Shown: piece after piece, positions 1 to 10,897 of the stretch
Layout of the letters: the number at the start of each line of letters is the position of its first letter
Position numbering within the stretch: the first letter of the stretch is position 1
Origin: Lindgomyces ingoldianus
Taxonomy: Eukaryota > Ascomycota > Dothideomycetes > Pleosporales > Lindgomycetaceae
Length of the DNA: 64,000 nucleotides
Direction: 5' to 3'
Assembly: GCF_010093535.1 (NCBI RefSeq)
Contig: NW_022985199.1
Span: 468,100-532,099, forward strand
Translations under genes and position numbers: made by a program
Notes under the pieces: model-generated
What the model was told of the DNA's origin: nothing
What the model saw: the letters and a program-made list of their open reading frames with translations, nothing else
Database searches by the model: none

Positions 1-504
1 CTTCATCGCTGCTGCTTCCTCTAGCTTGCCTTGATTGCCCAGCGTGTTGGCGAGGTTGTTCATGGCCGAGATAGTGTCAGGATGTTCTTCGCCAATAATC
101 CGCTTCCTCTTCTCTAGCACCTCTTTCTTCATTGCTGCTGCTTCTTCTAGCTTGCCTTGATTGCCCAGTATGCTGGCGAGGTTGCCCATGGCCAAGATGG
201 TGGAAGGATGTTCTTCGCCAAGAATCCGCTTTATCTTCTCCAGCACCTCCCTCTTCATCGCTGCTGCTTCCTCTAGCTTGCCTTGATTGCCCAGCGTGAC
301 AGCGAGGTTGTTCATGGCTGAGATAGTGTTAAGATGTTCTTTGCCAAGAATCCGCTTCCTCTTCTCCAGCACCTCCTTATTCATCGCTGCTGCTTCTTCT
401 AGCTTGCCTTGACCGCCCAGCGTGTTGGCGAGGTCTCCCATTGCTGAGATAGTTTGTCGATGATCGCCACCCCGCATTGCAAGCGTCTTGAAGTACACAA
501 ACTT
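1..504 (-). repeat. Four 126-bp coding repeats (TPR units)
   Basis: Units begin at 1, 127, 253 and 379 and each encodes 42 residues with the core GNQGKLEEAAAM (GGQGKLEEAAAM in the most upstream unit). Units 1-126 and 253-378 differ at about ten positions by eye, so the copies are recent or homogenised. The array continues past the left edge. Such arrays in fungal NLRs change copy number readily. Confidence 0.93.
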
Positions 505-2060
505 CCGTATGCCATAGGCCTCTATCCAACGCCCCTCGTTGCTAAGCAAGTCGCCACTTGTCTTAAAAAGTCTAATGGCAATTTCTATATCCAAATCTTG
601 TAGATCCGCCTTAGAAACAGCCTCAAAATTGGCCATAATGTGTGGCACAAGTCGCTGCCGTGCTTTAGGCGTGTGGCCGGCTTTTGATATTGCGTTGAAC
701 AAGAGGGACAACGACGGAAGAACGTAGCTGCGCAGAACGTACCTGCGCTGGTCTTCGATATGAAGCCGATCGAACACCCAAGCGTGCACGAGCTTGTGCA
801 TGGCGTAACTATTTTCTGGTTTCCACTGAAGAAGGCCATACGACTGCAAGACCCTAAAGCATTTCTCAATCGTATACATGTCGGGTTCCGCCCCTCCGAA
901 TATTCTGTTATACCATACAACCCCGGCTCCGTCCTCTTTATTCTGCTCGTAGCTATTGTCTTGGCTGATAGGTAGGAAGAGGTCGATGAATATGTCGTCA
1001 AAGTTAATAAATCCTAGCAGCGTTAGAAATTTTGACGCCTGATCACACTGCTGGGTGACTGCTTCAAACGTTGTTTCCCATGTGGTAAGAACACTGTCTC
1101 CGTACTGGTGGACGAGCCAGGTAGGCATCTCAGCAAGTATCTCTTTTCGACGCGTTCGGTATTCATCGAGGTACTCTTGCAGATCTAGCTTCAGCCGTGG
1201 GGTATTGTACACATATGTCCCAGATAGGCTGACTGCGAGCGCGAGGAAGCCAAGCTCCCCTACAATTTTGTTGACGGTAGCTTTGTCGTGGCCTTTGCAA
1301 TCCATCTTTGAGCACTTTTGGAAGAGTGCCGTCGCCTCCACAGCTTCCATTTCGCCCACCTTTACCACTTCTACTGGCGTCAGTCCTTCGGCGCTTGGGC
1401 TTCGGGTGGTAAGGATAACATCAACAGAGGGCGTATCTGGGATAAAGTGCTCAATATTGACGTAATTGTTTAGGTTCTTGTCGCTCTTCGTCCTATCAAT
1501 ACTATCCGCGCCATCAAAAACAAATAGCCACCTGCCTTCTCGCTCGACAACCCATTTTTTAACTCCCAACACCGCATCTTCAATCTTCACATCTCCTTGC
1601 CCAGTTACGTCAAACAGTAGGTGGTAGACTCGCAGAAAGTCACGCTCAATAGTTTCTTTCCGGCCTGCCTCGATCCAAAAGCTCGCAGTGTATTCCCATC
1701 GGTGTTGCTGAAAGTAGCTTAGAACCAGCTGTGACTTGCCGGTCCCGCCTAGGCCACACACAACGACGACTCTTGAACCCTGGTTATTGTCCTGAAATCT
1801 TTCGCGTGTAAGCTGTTTCTGAAGATTGTCGTGTAGGCTGGGCCGTTGCACAAAAGTTGCAACCACACGGAGGAAGGAGTACGAGTAGCTGCCCTTATAG
1901 TCGCGCGGAGGTGGGCCTTGATCTAGAGTTTAGGTTAGTTTGTAGTTTAACAAATGGCACTAAGACTATGCGCACTGTTATAGATAATATCTCCGGCGAC
2001 AATTAGTGCGTGGTCCCTTGCGACCAAGTTTTTATAACTACGGCCAGATGAATCTTCCAT
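1..2060 (-). CDS. NB-ARC/TPR NLR-type STAND protein, 3' end beyond window
   Basis: Partial gene; exons 1976-2060 and <1-1922, with a 53-nt intron whose branch region is CTAAC. At least 669 residues are in the window. Residues 85-92 are the Walker A loop GLGGTGKS; a kinase-2 strand RWLFVFDGAD and an RNBS-B-like VDVILTTRS follow, then a GLPLA-like segment and an MHKLVHAW stretch resembling the MHD region. The C-terminal part is 42-residue TPR units of the kinesin-light-chain type, still repeating at position 1. The start at 2060 is the first ATG after an in-frame TAG. There is no effector domain, only a short N-terminus containing RDHALIVAGDIIYNNQ. Fungal NLRs of this build are ATP-driven oligomerising sensors in non-self recognition (family knowledge); the ligand is unknown. 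An upstream effector exon joined by a missed intron cannot be excluded. Confidence 0.88.
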
Positions 2061-2824
2061 TTCTCCCACAGCCTAAGGCCCTGGCGAAGAATACCAGTTT
2101 CAAGTAGGTCAATTTAGAGTTCGTAGGCATGCGCTGATGATTGAGCCTGACGGGGCGTTCGAGGACAATGAGCGCGATTGTGAGCTCGGTGCCTCTCGAG
2201 TCCGAGCTAGTACAAAACAGGAGGGCTCACTCACGTGGCGGGAGCACGTGCATACAAGTATTTCCCCCATATTTTCGGGCACGGCGGGTTTTCCGGCACG
2301 AAGGGAGGGACGTTACCTCGAGTACAGAGGGTCAGGGGAATTGTCCAGAGAAAGCCGTGCCTTCCCTTCAAGAAGTACCACATATGCCCCACTCCGTTCC
2401 TCACCGTCTCCATACCGAATGCCCTTATCTTATGGCAGCGGACTGTGGACCCAGAGCTAGGCAAGTGAAGGTGAACACATATGGCAAGAAAACTTCCTGT
2501 ATTACCAAACTGTATCTACTTTTGCATTCGTGTTCATACAGAAGAGCGACCGCCCATCTATATCTCTGCCTATGCCAAAATGGAGTGAATTGAGATCTAG
2601 TCCTCCTAGGGTGATTACAGAGCCCACATATCCAATACCGCTTCATGCATTACAAGAAATATCCACACCAAAACGCCGTCATTCCATAAAAGAAGAAGAA
2701 AAGTGGTGGTATGTATTTTGAATGGTTGGGTCAAAACACATACAAGTGGTATTCCAAGGGTTAGAAATCTGGAGGAAGATGCAGGAGAATGGGAATAAGA
2801 AGAAAAGTAGGGAGTGATGTTGGT
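2061..2824. other. Intergenic, NLR promoter and DGK1-like 3' side
   Basis: No supported gene. Several overlapping small frames are unrelated to known proteins. Two palindromic CACGTG E-boxes lie at 2232-2237 and 2245-2250, about 180 bp upstream of the NLR start codon. Confidence 0.6.
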
Positions 2825-4021
2825 TCAACCAAAAATCCTCAGGAAACTCCAAAGCCCCGCCCCACACAAAACTGGGATCGTCAGATTGTCATCCCAGCCA
2901 AAAAGATCAATGGCCTCGCTGGAGCTAGCCACGACGCCAGCCCAAACAGACATGGCACCCAATGCGAGATAACCCGTAATTGAGCTTTGCGAGAGAGACA
3001 GGCCAATAGCCTCGCGAGCCGTGTAAGGAAGCGCAAGAACACCCTGAAATGCGAATGCATTTTCCCCTTGGTCGTTGGCGGACATGAGCGGCGCTAGCCA
3101 ACCCCAAAACATGCCCGCCGTGATGATACCAGTAATGCAGGCTGCGATGGTCCCAGCGAGGGATTTACCGCGTCGTACACGCCAGGTCCGGTGGCCCCAG
3201 AGTCGGCCAAAGGTAGAGGCCGCCGTATCACACCAACTGAGCAGCATCACGCTCATGACACCGACATCTTTAGGACAGAAGCAGACAACAATCCATGCAC
3301 CGAGAAGGTATGATATAACTCCATTCCAGCCATCGACTTCAGATTCGCGCATAAGAGCGCCGAGACAGCGAATGTAGAAGCGATTGACTGAGTGATAGCG
3401 ATGTCGGATGACGTCGGTGGCCGCGATAGGGATGAGCAGGCCGAGGAGCACGGGGTGAATTTGCGAAGGCTGTCGACCGGTGCAGTACAAGAAGATTGTG
3501 AGGAAGCCGATAGAGACATGAAGAATCTTGCGGGGTATCTCGTGACGATGGATCTATGTTTCATTAAGCCTTGAGACGTGACGATGACATGGTGTACTTA
3601 CAAATGACCTCCATTTCTGATGGATTGGAATAAGGCCCAGCGGACTTGGACTCCTGCTCATCTCTCGCCAGTAATTCTTGTTCGCCGCGGCGGGCGACAA
3701 GTGCCCGTTGACAGTGCCATTTGGTAGCGTGAGTTCTGCCTTTTTCCCACTCCCTGTCTTCTTCACTGTTGTCAGACCACTCATGCGCCGTCTCCTCCCC
3801 TCGAAGGGGCTCCGACTCCTAGCCCTTGCCCTCTTCTCGGGATCGGAGCCAGAAGAATCCTCATCGATGCGCGGGGGTGAAGGCGGACGTCTGTTTTTGC
3901 GCGCTGCCGAGCGCGTTATGGGACCAAAATAACCATCTGTGCCGCTGAGCTCAGAGGGAGTCGGCGATGGGGATATAACGCGCGGTGTGTGCGGAATCTG
4001 ATACTGCTTTGTGGAAGCCAT
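2825..4021 (-). CDS. dgk1: CTP-dependent diacylglycerol kinase, DGK1-like
   Basis: Exons 3602-4021 and 2825-3553 (48-nt intron, phase 0), 382 residues. The N-terminal third is Ser/Pro/Arg-rich and low in complexity. From about residue 140 (IHRHEIPRKILHVSIGF) to the end the protein is a multi-pass membrane domain of the phosphatidate cytidylyltransferase-like family. It has the conserved segments DVIRHRY, FGRLWG and RRGKSLAGT and ends in WDDNLTIPVLCG. In yeast Dgk1 uses CTP to make phosphatidate from diacylglycerol at the nuclear/ER membrane and opposes the lipin Pah1. The start is set at MASTKQYQIP because the VISPSPTPS stretch that follows is, from memory, common near the start of fungal homologues. 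The frame stays open upstream to an ATG at 4465, so a longer form is possible. It is divergently arranged with the SPB4 gene. Confidence 0.85.
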
Positions 4022-4872
4022 GGCCTGCTGCCAACACAGTGGGAAGGATGCGAGCGGTGGAGACCGGATGAGCCCGGTAAGCGACTGACGCGCCCGAGTA
4101 CAGAAATATGCGACGTTTTCTAGCAATGAGTGACGGTCCGACCGCAGCGGGCGCGAGCGCGGGCGCGGTTGTGGTGGAGTGGAAGTTTCGTCGAGGTCGA
4201 CTATAGTTATGGTGGCAGATACATCAGTGTCGGATGTCAAACGGCCGACTACTGGGGGTACGGGAGCCACAGTTGACGCGAATTCGTCCGGCCGGGCAGC
4301 ATCGTCTGTGGAGGAAGGAGAGGCCACAGTTGTAGCCGGGAGAGACGCAGCCTGAGGCGGACGGGCTTGCGAGAAAGGGGTGGTGGTGAGAGGGGAGTGA
4401 CAGGCTGTGCTCGGGCAGTTTTTTTTTGCGAGCGTCAACAGCGAGGCACCTGGCAGCCTCGTCACCGCTCAGATCGTGGCAGGGGGTCGAAGTAGCCTTG
4501 GCGAAGAAAGTTAGATATAGATTGGTAGAAAGCCGAGCATCTCGAAAGCTGGAAGTGGTCTCACAGTGTTTGGAAGTCTATAGCATCATTTATGCTTACA
4601 TTGTCTCTTTGTCAGGTCTTTCATTCTTTCTAACCCGCTCTTTCTTGAATGACGAAGAGGCCACGTGCTGGTATCCAGCTGCTAGCCCGTGGTTCCTTGC
4701 ACCGCCACCGCCGCCACACTAACGTAATTTTTAAGCAGAGTGAAATTTCGCTGAGCAAATTTACACCGAATACCGCGGCCGCAAACAAGGGCATAGCCCA
4801 AGGAGAGGAGATGAGGATTTTCTCTTCGCTCATACAGCCTCGACTCTTGGTCAAGCGAAGGGTCATTGAACC
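4022..4872. other. Divergent promoter region, dgk1 / spb4
   Basis: Shared upstream region of two divergent genes. The dgk1 frame stays open on the minus strand to 4465 and encodes Pro/Thr/Arg-rich sequence, which may be translated in a longer isoform or be chance. No other gene is seen. Confidence 0.5.
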
Positions 4873-6855
4873 ATGGCTCCACAGTTAAAAGCAGACGCAC
4901 TCCAGCGCCGTCGGCAGTGGGATGCACTCACACCTGCATTATCAGAATGGATCCTCGATGCAATATTATTCCTGGGTTTCACAAAAACCACTCCCGTACA
5001 AGAGGCCGCCATTCCGATGTTCATGGGAAATAAGGATGTAGTGGTGGAGGCGGTCACAGGATCCGGGAAGACTCTGGCGTAAGCTTCTGTCATTGAATAC
5101 TCATTTACTACCGTATTCTAACGTTTCTTTAGCTTTCTGATACCCGTCGTGGAACGACTACTTCGTCTGGATGCTCCAATTAAAAAGCATCACGTGGGAG
5201 CCGTTATCATTTCTCCCACGAGAGAGCTTGCCACCCAAATTTATACTGTGCTTCTCTCCCTCCTTAGATTTCATGCTCCCTCAGCAACCTTGATGAGTCA
5301 CGAAGACGAGAAGGACATCGAAGAAGCTGATGCCGATTCTACCCCTCCTCAAAAGTTCCCAACTTCAACTCTCAAAGTCATCCCACAACTCCTTCTTGGC
5401 GGCGCGGTCACTCCAGCACAGGACATGAGTGCATTTCTGAAGAGGTCACCCAACATCCTCATCGGTACTCCTGGACGACTTCTAGAACTTCTTTCCTCCC
5501 CACATGTCCACTGCCCACAGTCGTCCTTTGACGCTCTGGTTCTAGACGAGGCAGACCGTCTTCTTGACCTTGGATTCAAAGAGGACTTGCAGAAGATCCT
5601 GTCTCGACTTCCGAAACAGCGTCGAACAGGTCTCTTTAGCGCTAGTGTGAGCGAGGCCGTAGACCAGCTTGTGCGGGTTGGACTCCGAAATCCAGTGCGC
5701 ATTGCAGTAAAAGTAAAGGCACGATCCACGATTGGGGGACAAAGTGGAGTAGAAGGGAAACTGGAAGACAAACGGACACCGGCAAGTCTACAAATGTCAT
5801 ACATTGTCACACCTCCGTCCCACAAACTCCCTACCATCCAGAAGCTGCTCACTTCTTTACAACCTAAACCACATAAATCTATCCTCTATCTCGCAACATG
5901 TTACTCCGTCGACTACTTCCAGCATATTCTTCCCTCTATCTTCCCTGGACAAACCATTATTCCCCTCCATGGCAAACACCCCGACAAGGTCCGCCGCAAA
6001 AACTTCTCCAAATTCGTCGACAGCCTCACAGCCTCCATCCTCCTAACCACCGACGTTGCAGCACGCGGACTCGACATCCCATCCGTTGACCTTGTCCTCC
6101 AATTTGACCCCCCAAGTGACCCCAAAACATTCATCCACCGTTGCGGCCGCGCTGGGCGAGCCGGACGCAAAGGTCTCGCTATCACATTTCTTACCCCCGG
6201 TCGCGAAGAAGACTATATTGAATTCCTCCGCGTTCGACAGACACCTATAACACCCCTTACTACCCCTTCAATCTTAATCTCCTCTACTGATGCCAAAACG
6301 GCCAGCAGGCAGATAAGAGAAGTTGTAACAGGCGACAGAACTCTCTACGACAAAGCCCAACGTGGTTTCGTGTCCTGGGTCCGCGCATACAGCAAGCACG
6401 CTGCAAGTTCCATTTTCCGCATCAGCGATTTAGATTGGGCCGACTTGGGCCATGCATGGGGCCTCCTCAAACTCCCCAGCATGCCAGAACTAAAGAAATG
6501 GGAGGGTGACCGCACCCTCGGCGTGCAAATTGATTGGGATGCGTATGCGCACAAGGATAAGCGTCGCGAGAATCAGCGACTTTTGGAAAGGAATCGTGAA
6601 GGGAAAGATGAAAGATTGGTTTTGCAGGAGAAGAAGGCTAAGCAGAAGTTGACGGCGTGGAGTCAAAAGACAGAGCAGCGAGCGACAAAGGAGGTGCGGC
6701 GGGAGAAGAAACACGCAAAGAGGGAACATGACCGTAAGGAGAAAATGACAGAGGATGAAAGAAGGAAAGAAGATGAGCTGAAAGATATGATTGCGCAGGT
6801 GAGGACGAAGATTGTTGAGGAGGAGGCGGAAGAGTTCGAAGGGTTTAGCGATTGA
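4873..6855 (+). CDS. spb4: ATP-dependent rRNA helicase SPB4 (DEAD-box)
   Basis: Exons 4873-5078 and 5133-6855 (54-nt intron, branch TTCTAAC), 642 residues, the usual length for Spb4. Motifs in order: Q-motif region GFTKTTPVQ (35-43), Walker A AVTGSGKT (60-67), Ia PTRELA (97-102), GTPGR (180-184), DEAD (207-210), motif III as SAS (238-240), motif [10 protein letters not shown] (375-383), motif [10 protein letters not shown] (404-411). Motif III SAS instead of SAT and the opening [15 protein letters not shown] are typical of Spb4. A C-terminal extension with [11 protein letters not shown] is followed by a Lys/Glu-rich coiled-coil-like tail. Spb4 acts in the nucleolus on 66S pre-ribosomes in 27S pre-rRNA processing and 25S/28S maturation. 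Confidence 0.95.
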
Positions 6856-7322
6856 GGCTTTGGCCTCTGAGAGACATTCGTTATTTCGCTATACATAGCG
6901 ATCGAAGCGTATCTACATAGTAATAGATTTTTTAACTAAACCAAAGACTCATACATATCCTGTTAACATTTACACCATGGTTGGTGTTGAACTGTTAGTG
7001 GCGAAAATAAACCTCGGCGTGCTCACCACATTCACGCACATCGCGCAAGATCCATAGAAATGAAAATTAGGCCGTCGCCGAGCACTAAATTAGAGTTCAA
7101 AAGTAAAAAGGTAAAAATCTATTTAATAACTAACTTATCATACTGTTTATGTTATATCCACCCTTGTTGCCGCTCCGCTCCTACCCTCTCTACCAACAAT
7201 GAACAAAGCTCGCCTAAAAAAAAAAAAGGCCCCCTAACCTCCCGCTTCAAGACTCGAACACATGCTCTCCCTTTAAACCTGCTCTTGATGTCTGAACGCA
7301 TTAAAAATATCAAAAATTTAAC
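6856..7322. other. Intergenic, AT-rich, spb4 3' side
   Basis: No protein gene seen. Read on the minus strand, a B-box-like GTTCGAGTC (7251-7259) is followed by a run of 12 T (7227-7216). This could mark a second pol III unit, but no tRNA fold was found. Confidence 0.4.
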
Positions 7323-7330
7323 AAAAAAAA
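7323..7330 (-). terminator. Pol III terminator of U6
   Basis: Run of eight T on the U6 sense strand directly after the AACCA end of the RNA. Confidence 0.8.
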
Positions 7331-7424
7331 TGGTTGCTTCTCTTTGATTGAGCGTGTCATCCTTAGTGCAGGGGCCATGCTAATCTTCTCTGTATCGTTT
7401 CAAATTGACCAGATGCCCGAAGGC
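7323..7424 (-). ncRNA. U6: U6 spliceosomal snRNA
   Basis: The minus strand reads a 5' stem-loop GCCTTCGGGC, then the ACAGAGA box within GATACAGAGAAGATTAGCAT. The AGC triad, GGCCCCTGCACTAAGGATGA and ACACGCTCAATCAAAGAGA follow, ending in a T-run (7330-7323). These blocks are the nearly invariant core of U6 that pairs with the 5' splice site and with U4/U2. The 5' end is placed by the terminal stem-loop and by the distance to the TATA box; the exact 3' end within the T-run is uncertain. No intron interrupts it, unlike in some yeasts. Confidence 0.95.
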
Positions 7425-7446
7425 GAAGGAAATGCAAATAAATAAA

Positions 7447-7454
7447 TTTATATA
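7447..7454 (-). promoter_or_regulatory. TATA box of U6 (pol III type 3-like)
   Basis: The minus strand reads TATATAAA, with its edges 23-30 bases upstream of the inferred U6 start at 7424. This is the spacing expected for TBP/TFIIIB placement on fungal U6 genes. Confidence 0.8.
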
Positions 7455-8797
7455 GACATGCAAAATAGCGAAAATTCACAAAAACGCTGGAGCCTGGTGA
7501 GCTGACGCAGACCCTCTAGCTAGATGTCGGAAGTTATGCTAGGCGCCAAAGTTTGATTGGAAGGGCCGTGCAGGTGATTGGGACGGCCTAGTGGTGATTG
7601 GTGGTCTGTGGGATGGGTCAGCTTTGTCTGCACCATCGTCTTGCGACATCTGAAGGCCTGGTACGTGTGCGCTAGGCTTTGGGCCTTTGGTTTGTTTTGA
7701 AATAGTATCTGCTAGGGAAATGTTTAACTGGACGATGTCCCTCTATACATAGTCTTTTGGTCTGCATATTGGCCCTGACAAGTGCAGAGCTTGATCGAGG
7801 GCTAGTATCATCAATATTGTTATCAATAGAAGAGATACATCACATATTGGCGCACACTACAGCACCGTAACGAGCATGCCTCAGTTCATTAAATCAATTC
7901 CTAGAACTTCCGGACTGTGCTTCGCTGGTGCTCTATTCTTCCCAAATCACCCAATTCTCCCTGTCATTCTATCCTCTTAGACTAAGAAATGAGCGCGTTA
8001 GGCTCGGACAGATCCTTCAATCACCTAACACATCACCACTTTTGCCAATGCTTGCACACAAGAGACGACGAGGCGGGTAACAACGATGAGGGAGTGTCGA
8101 TTTTCTCTTCAGATGTTGGGCGAGGGTAAGATACACTTGGGAAGCTGAAACGCCTGCCTGCTAGCATATGTTCACCTGTTCGCACATGTCTTAGAACATA
8201 AACAAAATACATCTAATTTGTTAACCCTCTTGCTAAAATTATATAGAATATGAACAGGATGCAGAAATATATTCAGCATCACCTTTAAATGTTCATGAAT
8301 GGTAGCTGCACCTCAAAATAGCCATGAAGACGTACGCGGCCATGTTTTAGGACCTTCGCTTTCGGTCTTACATAGCAACTCACACGTCAGAAAAGAGCAC
8401 ATGATAATCCCATTTAAAATTCACTAGTACTAATGCATGAGATCTCCATTACTTCCAAAAGGGGGTATATAGCAAGGTAGCAAACGGAGATCTTTTCCCA
8501 ATTACCCCCTATTTCCGCTACGCTGGCGAAACTTGCTGGCGCTTCCTACCGACCACCGATCATTAATGATGAAATGCACATTCCTTTTTTAGAAAACATT
8601 TGTCACAGACCACCTAAGGCAGTGGGAATAAATGAAAGTTCCGGTAAGTTGGGATACGGGTTGTGGCGACGTGGAGCCCTACATGTGTGCTGATTCCTGA
8701 AGAGGTGCGATGTAGAGTTTTCATACCGGCGCTACCCATTGGCCTTCTGAGGTGAGATGAGTGAAACCAAAGCTTGGTGTTAGGTTCGTAATATTCG
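7455..8797. other. Intergenic, no gene seen
   Basis: AT-rich stretch between U6 and the kelch gene with stops in all frames. It includes the 3' untranslated side of the kelch gene. No RNA gene, repeat or transposon signature was recognised. Confidence 0.55.
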
Positions 8798-10897
8798 TCA
8801 AGAGGAGTTGGAAGGCCGTAGTTTCGATGCCTCCTCAAGCGGAGGACTTGTGGACTCTGATAGCGGCGGAGAAGGAAGATCGTCACCTGGCGTGCGCACA
8901 ATCGGCACACCATGTTTGCCTCCTGGGACAGTATTTGTGGCAGGCAATTCTGCCGCATTTGTTGCTGTGTCCTGTGGCGCTTCAACGAACTCCCGGGGTG
9001 CGTTTAGCTCAGCTGGGTGAGGGCCAGGGAGTTCGACAGGCTCATCCTCATTTACGCCTTGAAGTTCGGCTTTCTCTTTGCTCTCTGTAGGTAGTTCACC
9101 TCGTGGGTAGGTGACTTCGTCATTCGGTAGTTCGGCGGGTGCATTCGCTTTAGTACGTCTGCGACGCCAGAAGAATAGGGTGCCGGCGATGAGAGCGAGA
9201 CCTGCAACGCCGCCGACGACACCACCAGCGATGGGGCCTGTGTGACTTGGCTTTTGTTCTGTAAGCCTAGGGGTCGATGACGCTGATGGTGATGCTTTAG
9301 TCCCAGGGGCTCTTCGTGGTGTATCGAAGACTTTTTTCAAGCCCCGATCGTTCCAACCAGTGACTGGTTCTTTGCTCGTCGCATTTCCATTCAATGTGCC
9401 TCCCACTTTGGCAACGACTTTCTGTGGTACTCCATAGGAGGTCGCGTTTGTGAGGAATACGCTTCCCCATGTAATGGACGTCATATCGAGAAATGCAACG
9501 CCTTTCCTTTCCCAGTCGCACTTTAAATTCGTGACGTTTCCCCCAACCGTGATCATTTGTCGTTTGTTGGCAATGTGGCAGTTGTGGCCCCATCTCGGTG
9601 TTCCACCGTTAGTGAAAACGGCCGTCCAAGTAAAAGAGGGGATTGAGAGGACATAGACATCGTCGAAAGCGGTATCGTTTCCGATCGGATTATGACCACC
9701 GTAAAGATAGATGTTGTGACTAGAATTATCTGGTGCGGATATGACAACAGTACAGAAATCGATTCGGGGCTCTGGTATGTCTCCTGTGGTATTTTGCCGG
9801 TACCAGGTGCCATTGGTAGATGAATTCGAGAGATAAGAGTCGATGTCAAAAATGTCCACTGTCTGCAAGTCAAGCTGCGTAACAAATGTTAGCAAGGACA
9901 ATAGCTTCCAGACCCCCAATACATACCAGTTCTCCCTTAGTGGCATCTGCAACTGGCCTATCTCGATTAATTTGTCCCCCAATTGCAACGAGAATCCCTT
10001 CTCCTCCTACGGGCGCGATGTATTCTAATCCTCCGCCGACCCTGGCATTGTTGCCTCGGATTCCGGGCGTGGTAATGTTGGCCGAGGTTTGTGTGACCAA
10101 ATCAATGATCAACATTCCGTCAACCGGGGTGTAAAGGTTCGTATTACCAATGCCTAGAGTTTTAGTTGATGTTCCCCAGTCGATTTGCCCATTGAGATAG
10201 AATCCCAGCCCCTGATCAATGGCCTCGGTTGCAGCACCATGATTTACCATCCATGGTTGAGAAATATCATACTGCATCCAGGGGTAATTCGAGGCATTGT
10301 AGAGGTAAGTCCATAAGGGGTAAGTTGAAGAATCTGGACGAGAGTATCCTTGGAATGATTGATTGCCCATATATGTCGTTCCCCCAAAGACATAGACATC
10401 GGACGTATTGTCTGGGCCATGGAACATGTGCCCGCGGATTAGGCTTGGAGGAATCGTCCCCGTGCTCGGATTCGATTCATTCTTTGGCATTCCATTGATG
10501 ATGATGTTCTTTTTCCAGTCCCATGTGAAGTTCAGTGGTATTGTTATGATGTAATTATCTAAGGGTGTTAGCTCTGGACTTGGGTATGGAGTAGCCGAAC
10601 GCACTGATTCCCCAAACTGGTGTCGGTTGATCGGTTCCGTTGTACTTTTGGATGCCGCCGTCGATGAAAAGGACCTCGTTTTTGATGACCGCTAGATGCA
10701 GGTGATCAGCGACGGCGCCAAAAGGATAGGTCTCATAGGTCCATACATTGGGCAAACCATCTCGCGCAGAGGTTGTTTATCGGATTCAGCTCAAAACTTG
10801 GGTCTGCCCTGACAATTTTTGATTGCCAGAAGAGAACGAAAATGAAGAAGAAAATGTAGAAGAGCTTTTGCGATGCCACGTCCATCAAGAACGCCAT
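8798..10897 (-). CDS. Kelch-repeat type I membrane protein
   Basis: Exons 10747-10897, 10605-10691, 9927-10558 and 8798-9874 (introns 55, 46 and 52 nt), 648 residues. The start MAFLMDVASQ is followed by a hydrophobic signal peptide ending near VRADPSF. The ectodomain has kelch blades (DNTSDVYVFGG, HNIYLYGGHN, RQMITVGGNV) and many N-glycosylation sequons. A transmembrane helix, GPIAGGVVGGVAGLALIAGT and onward (about 503-526), is followed by RRRR and an acidic, Pro-rich cytoplasmic tail of about 120 residues. This layout suggests a cell-surface beta-propeller with a signalling or anchoring tail. No copper-oxidase signature was identified, so it is not called galactose oxidase. The ATG at 10897 was chosen because the frame upstream offers only non-ATG codons. 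Confidence 0.87.

Noticed and set aside
2010..2130. Minus-strand segment reading LLETGILRQGLRLWEKWK just upstream of the NLR start
   Set aside because: Looks protein-like but is only about 35 codons between stops and overlaps the start region in another frame. No splice sites link it to the NLR; a remnant effector is possible but unsupported.
7216..7265. tRNA gene next to U6
   Set aside because: A B-box-like element and T-run exist, but no T-stem, acceptor stem or A box can be folded.
8798..10897. Galactose oxidase assignment for the kelch protein
   Set aside because: No recognisable copper-ligand or Tyr-Cys signature; the TM helix and tail fit a membrane propeller instead.
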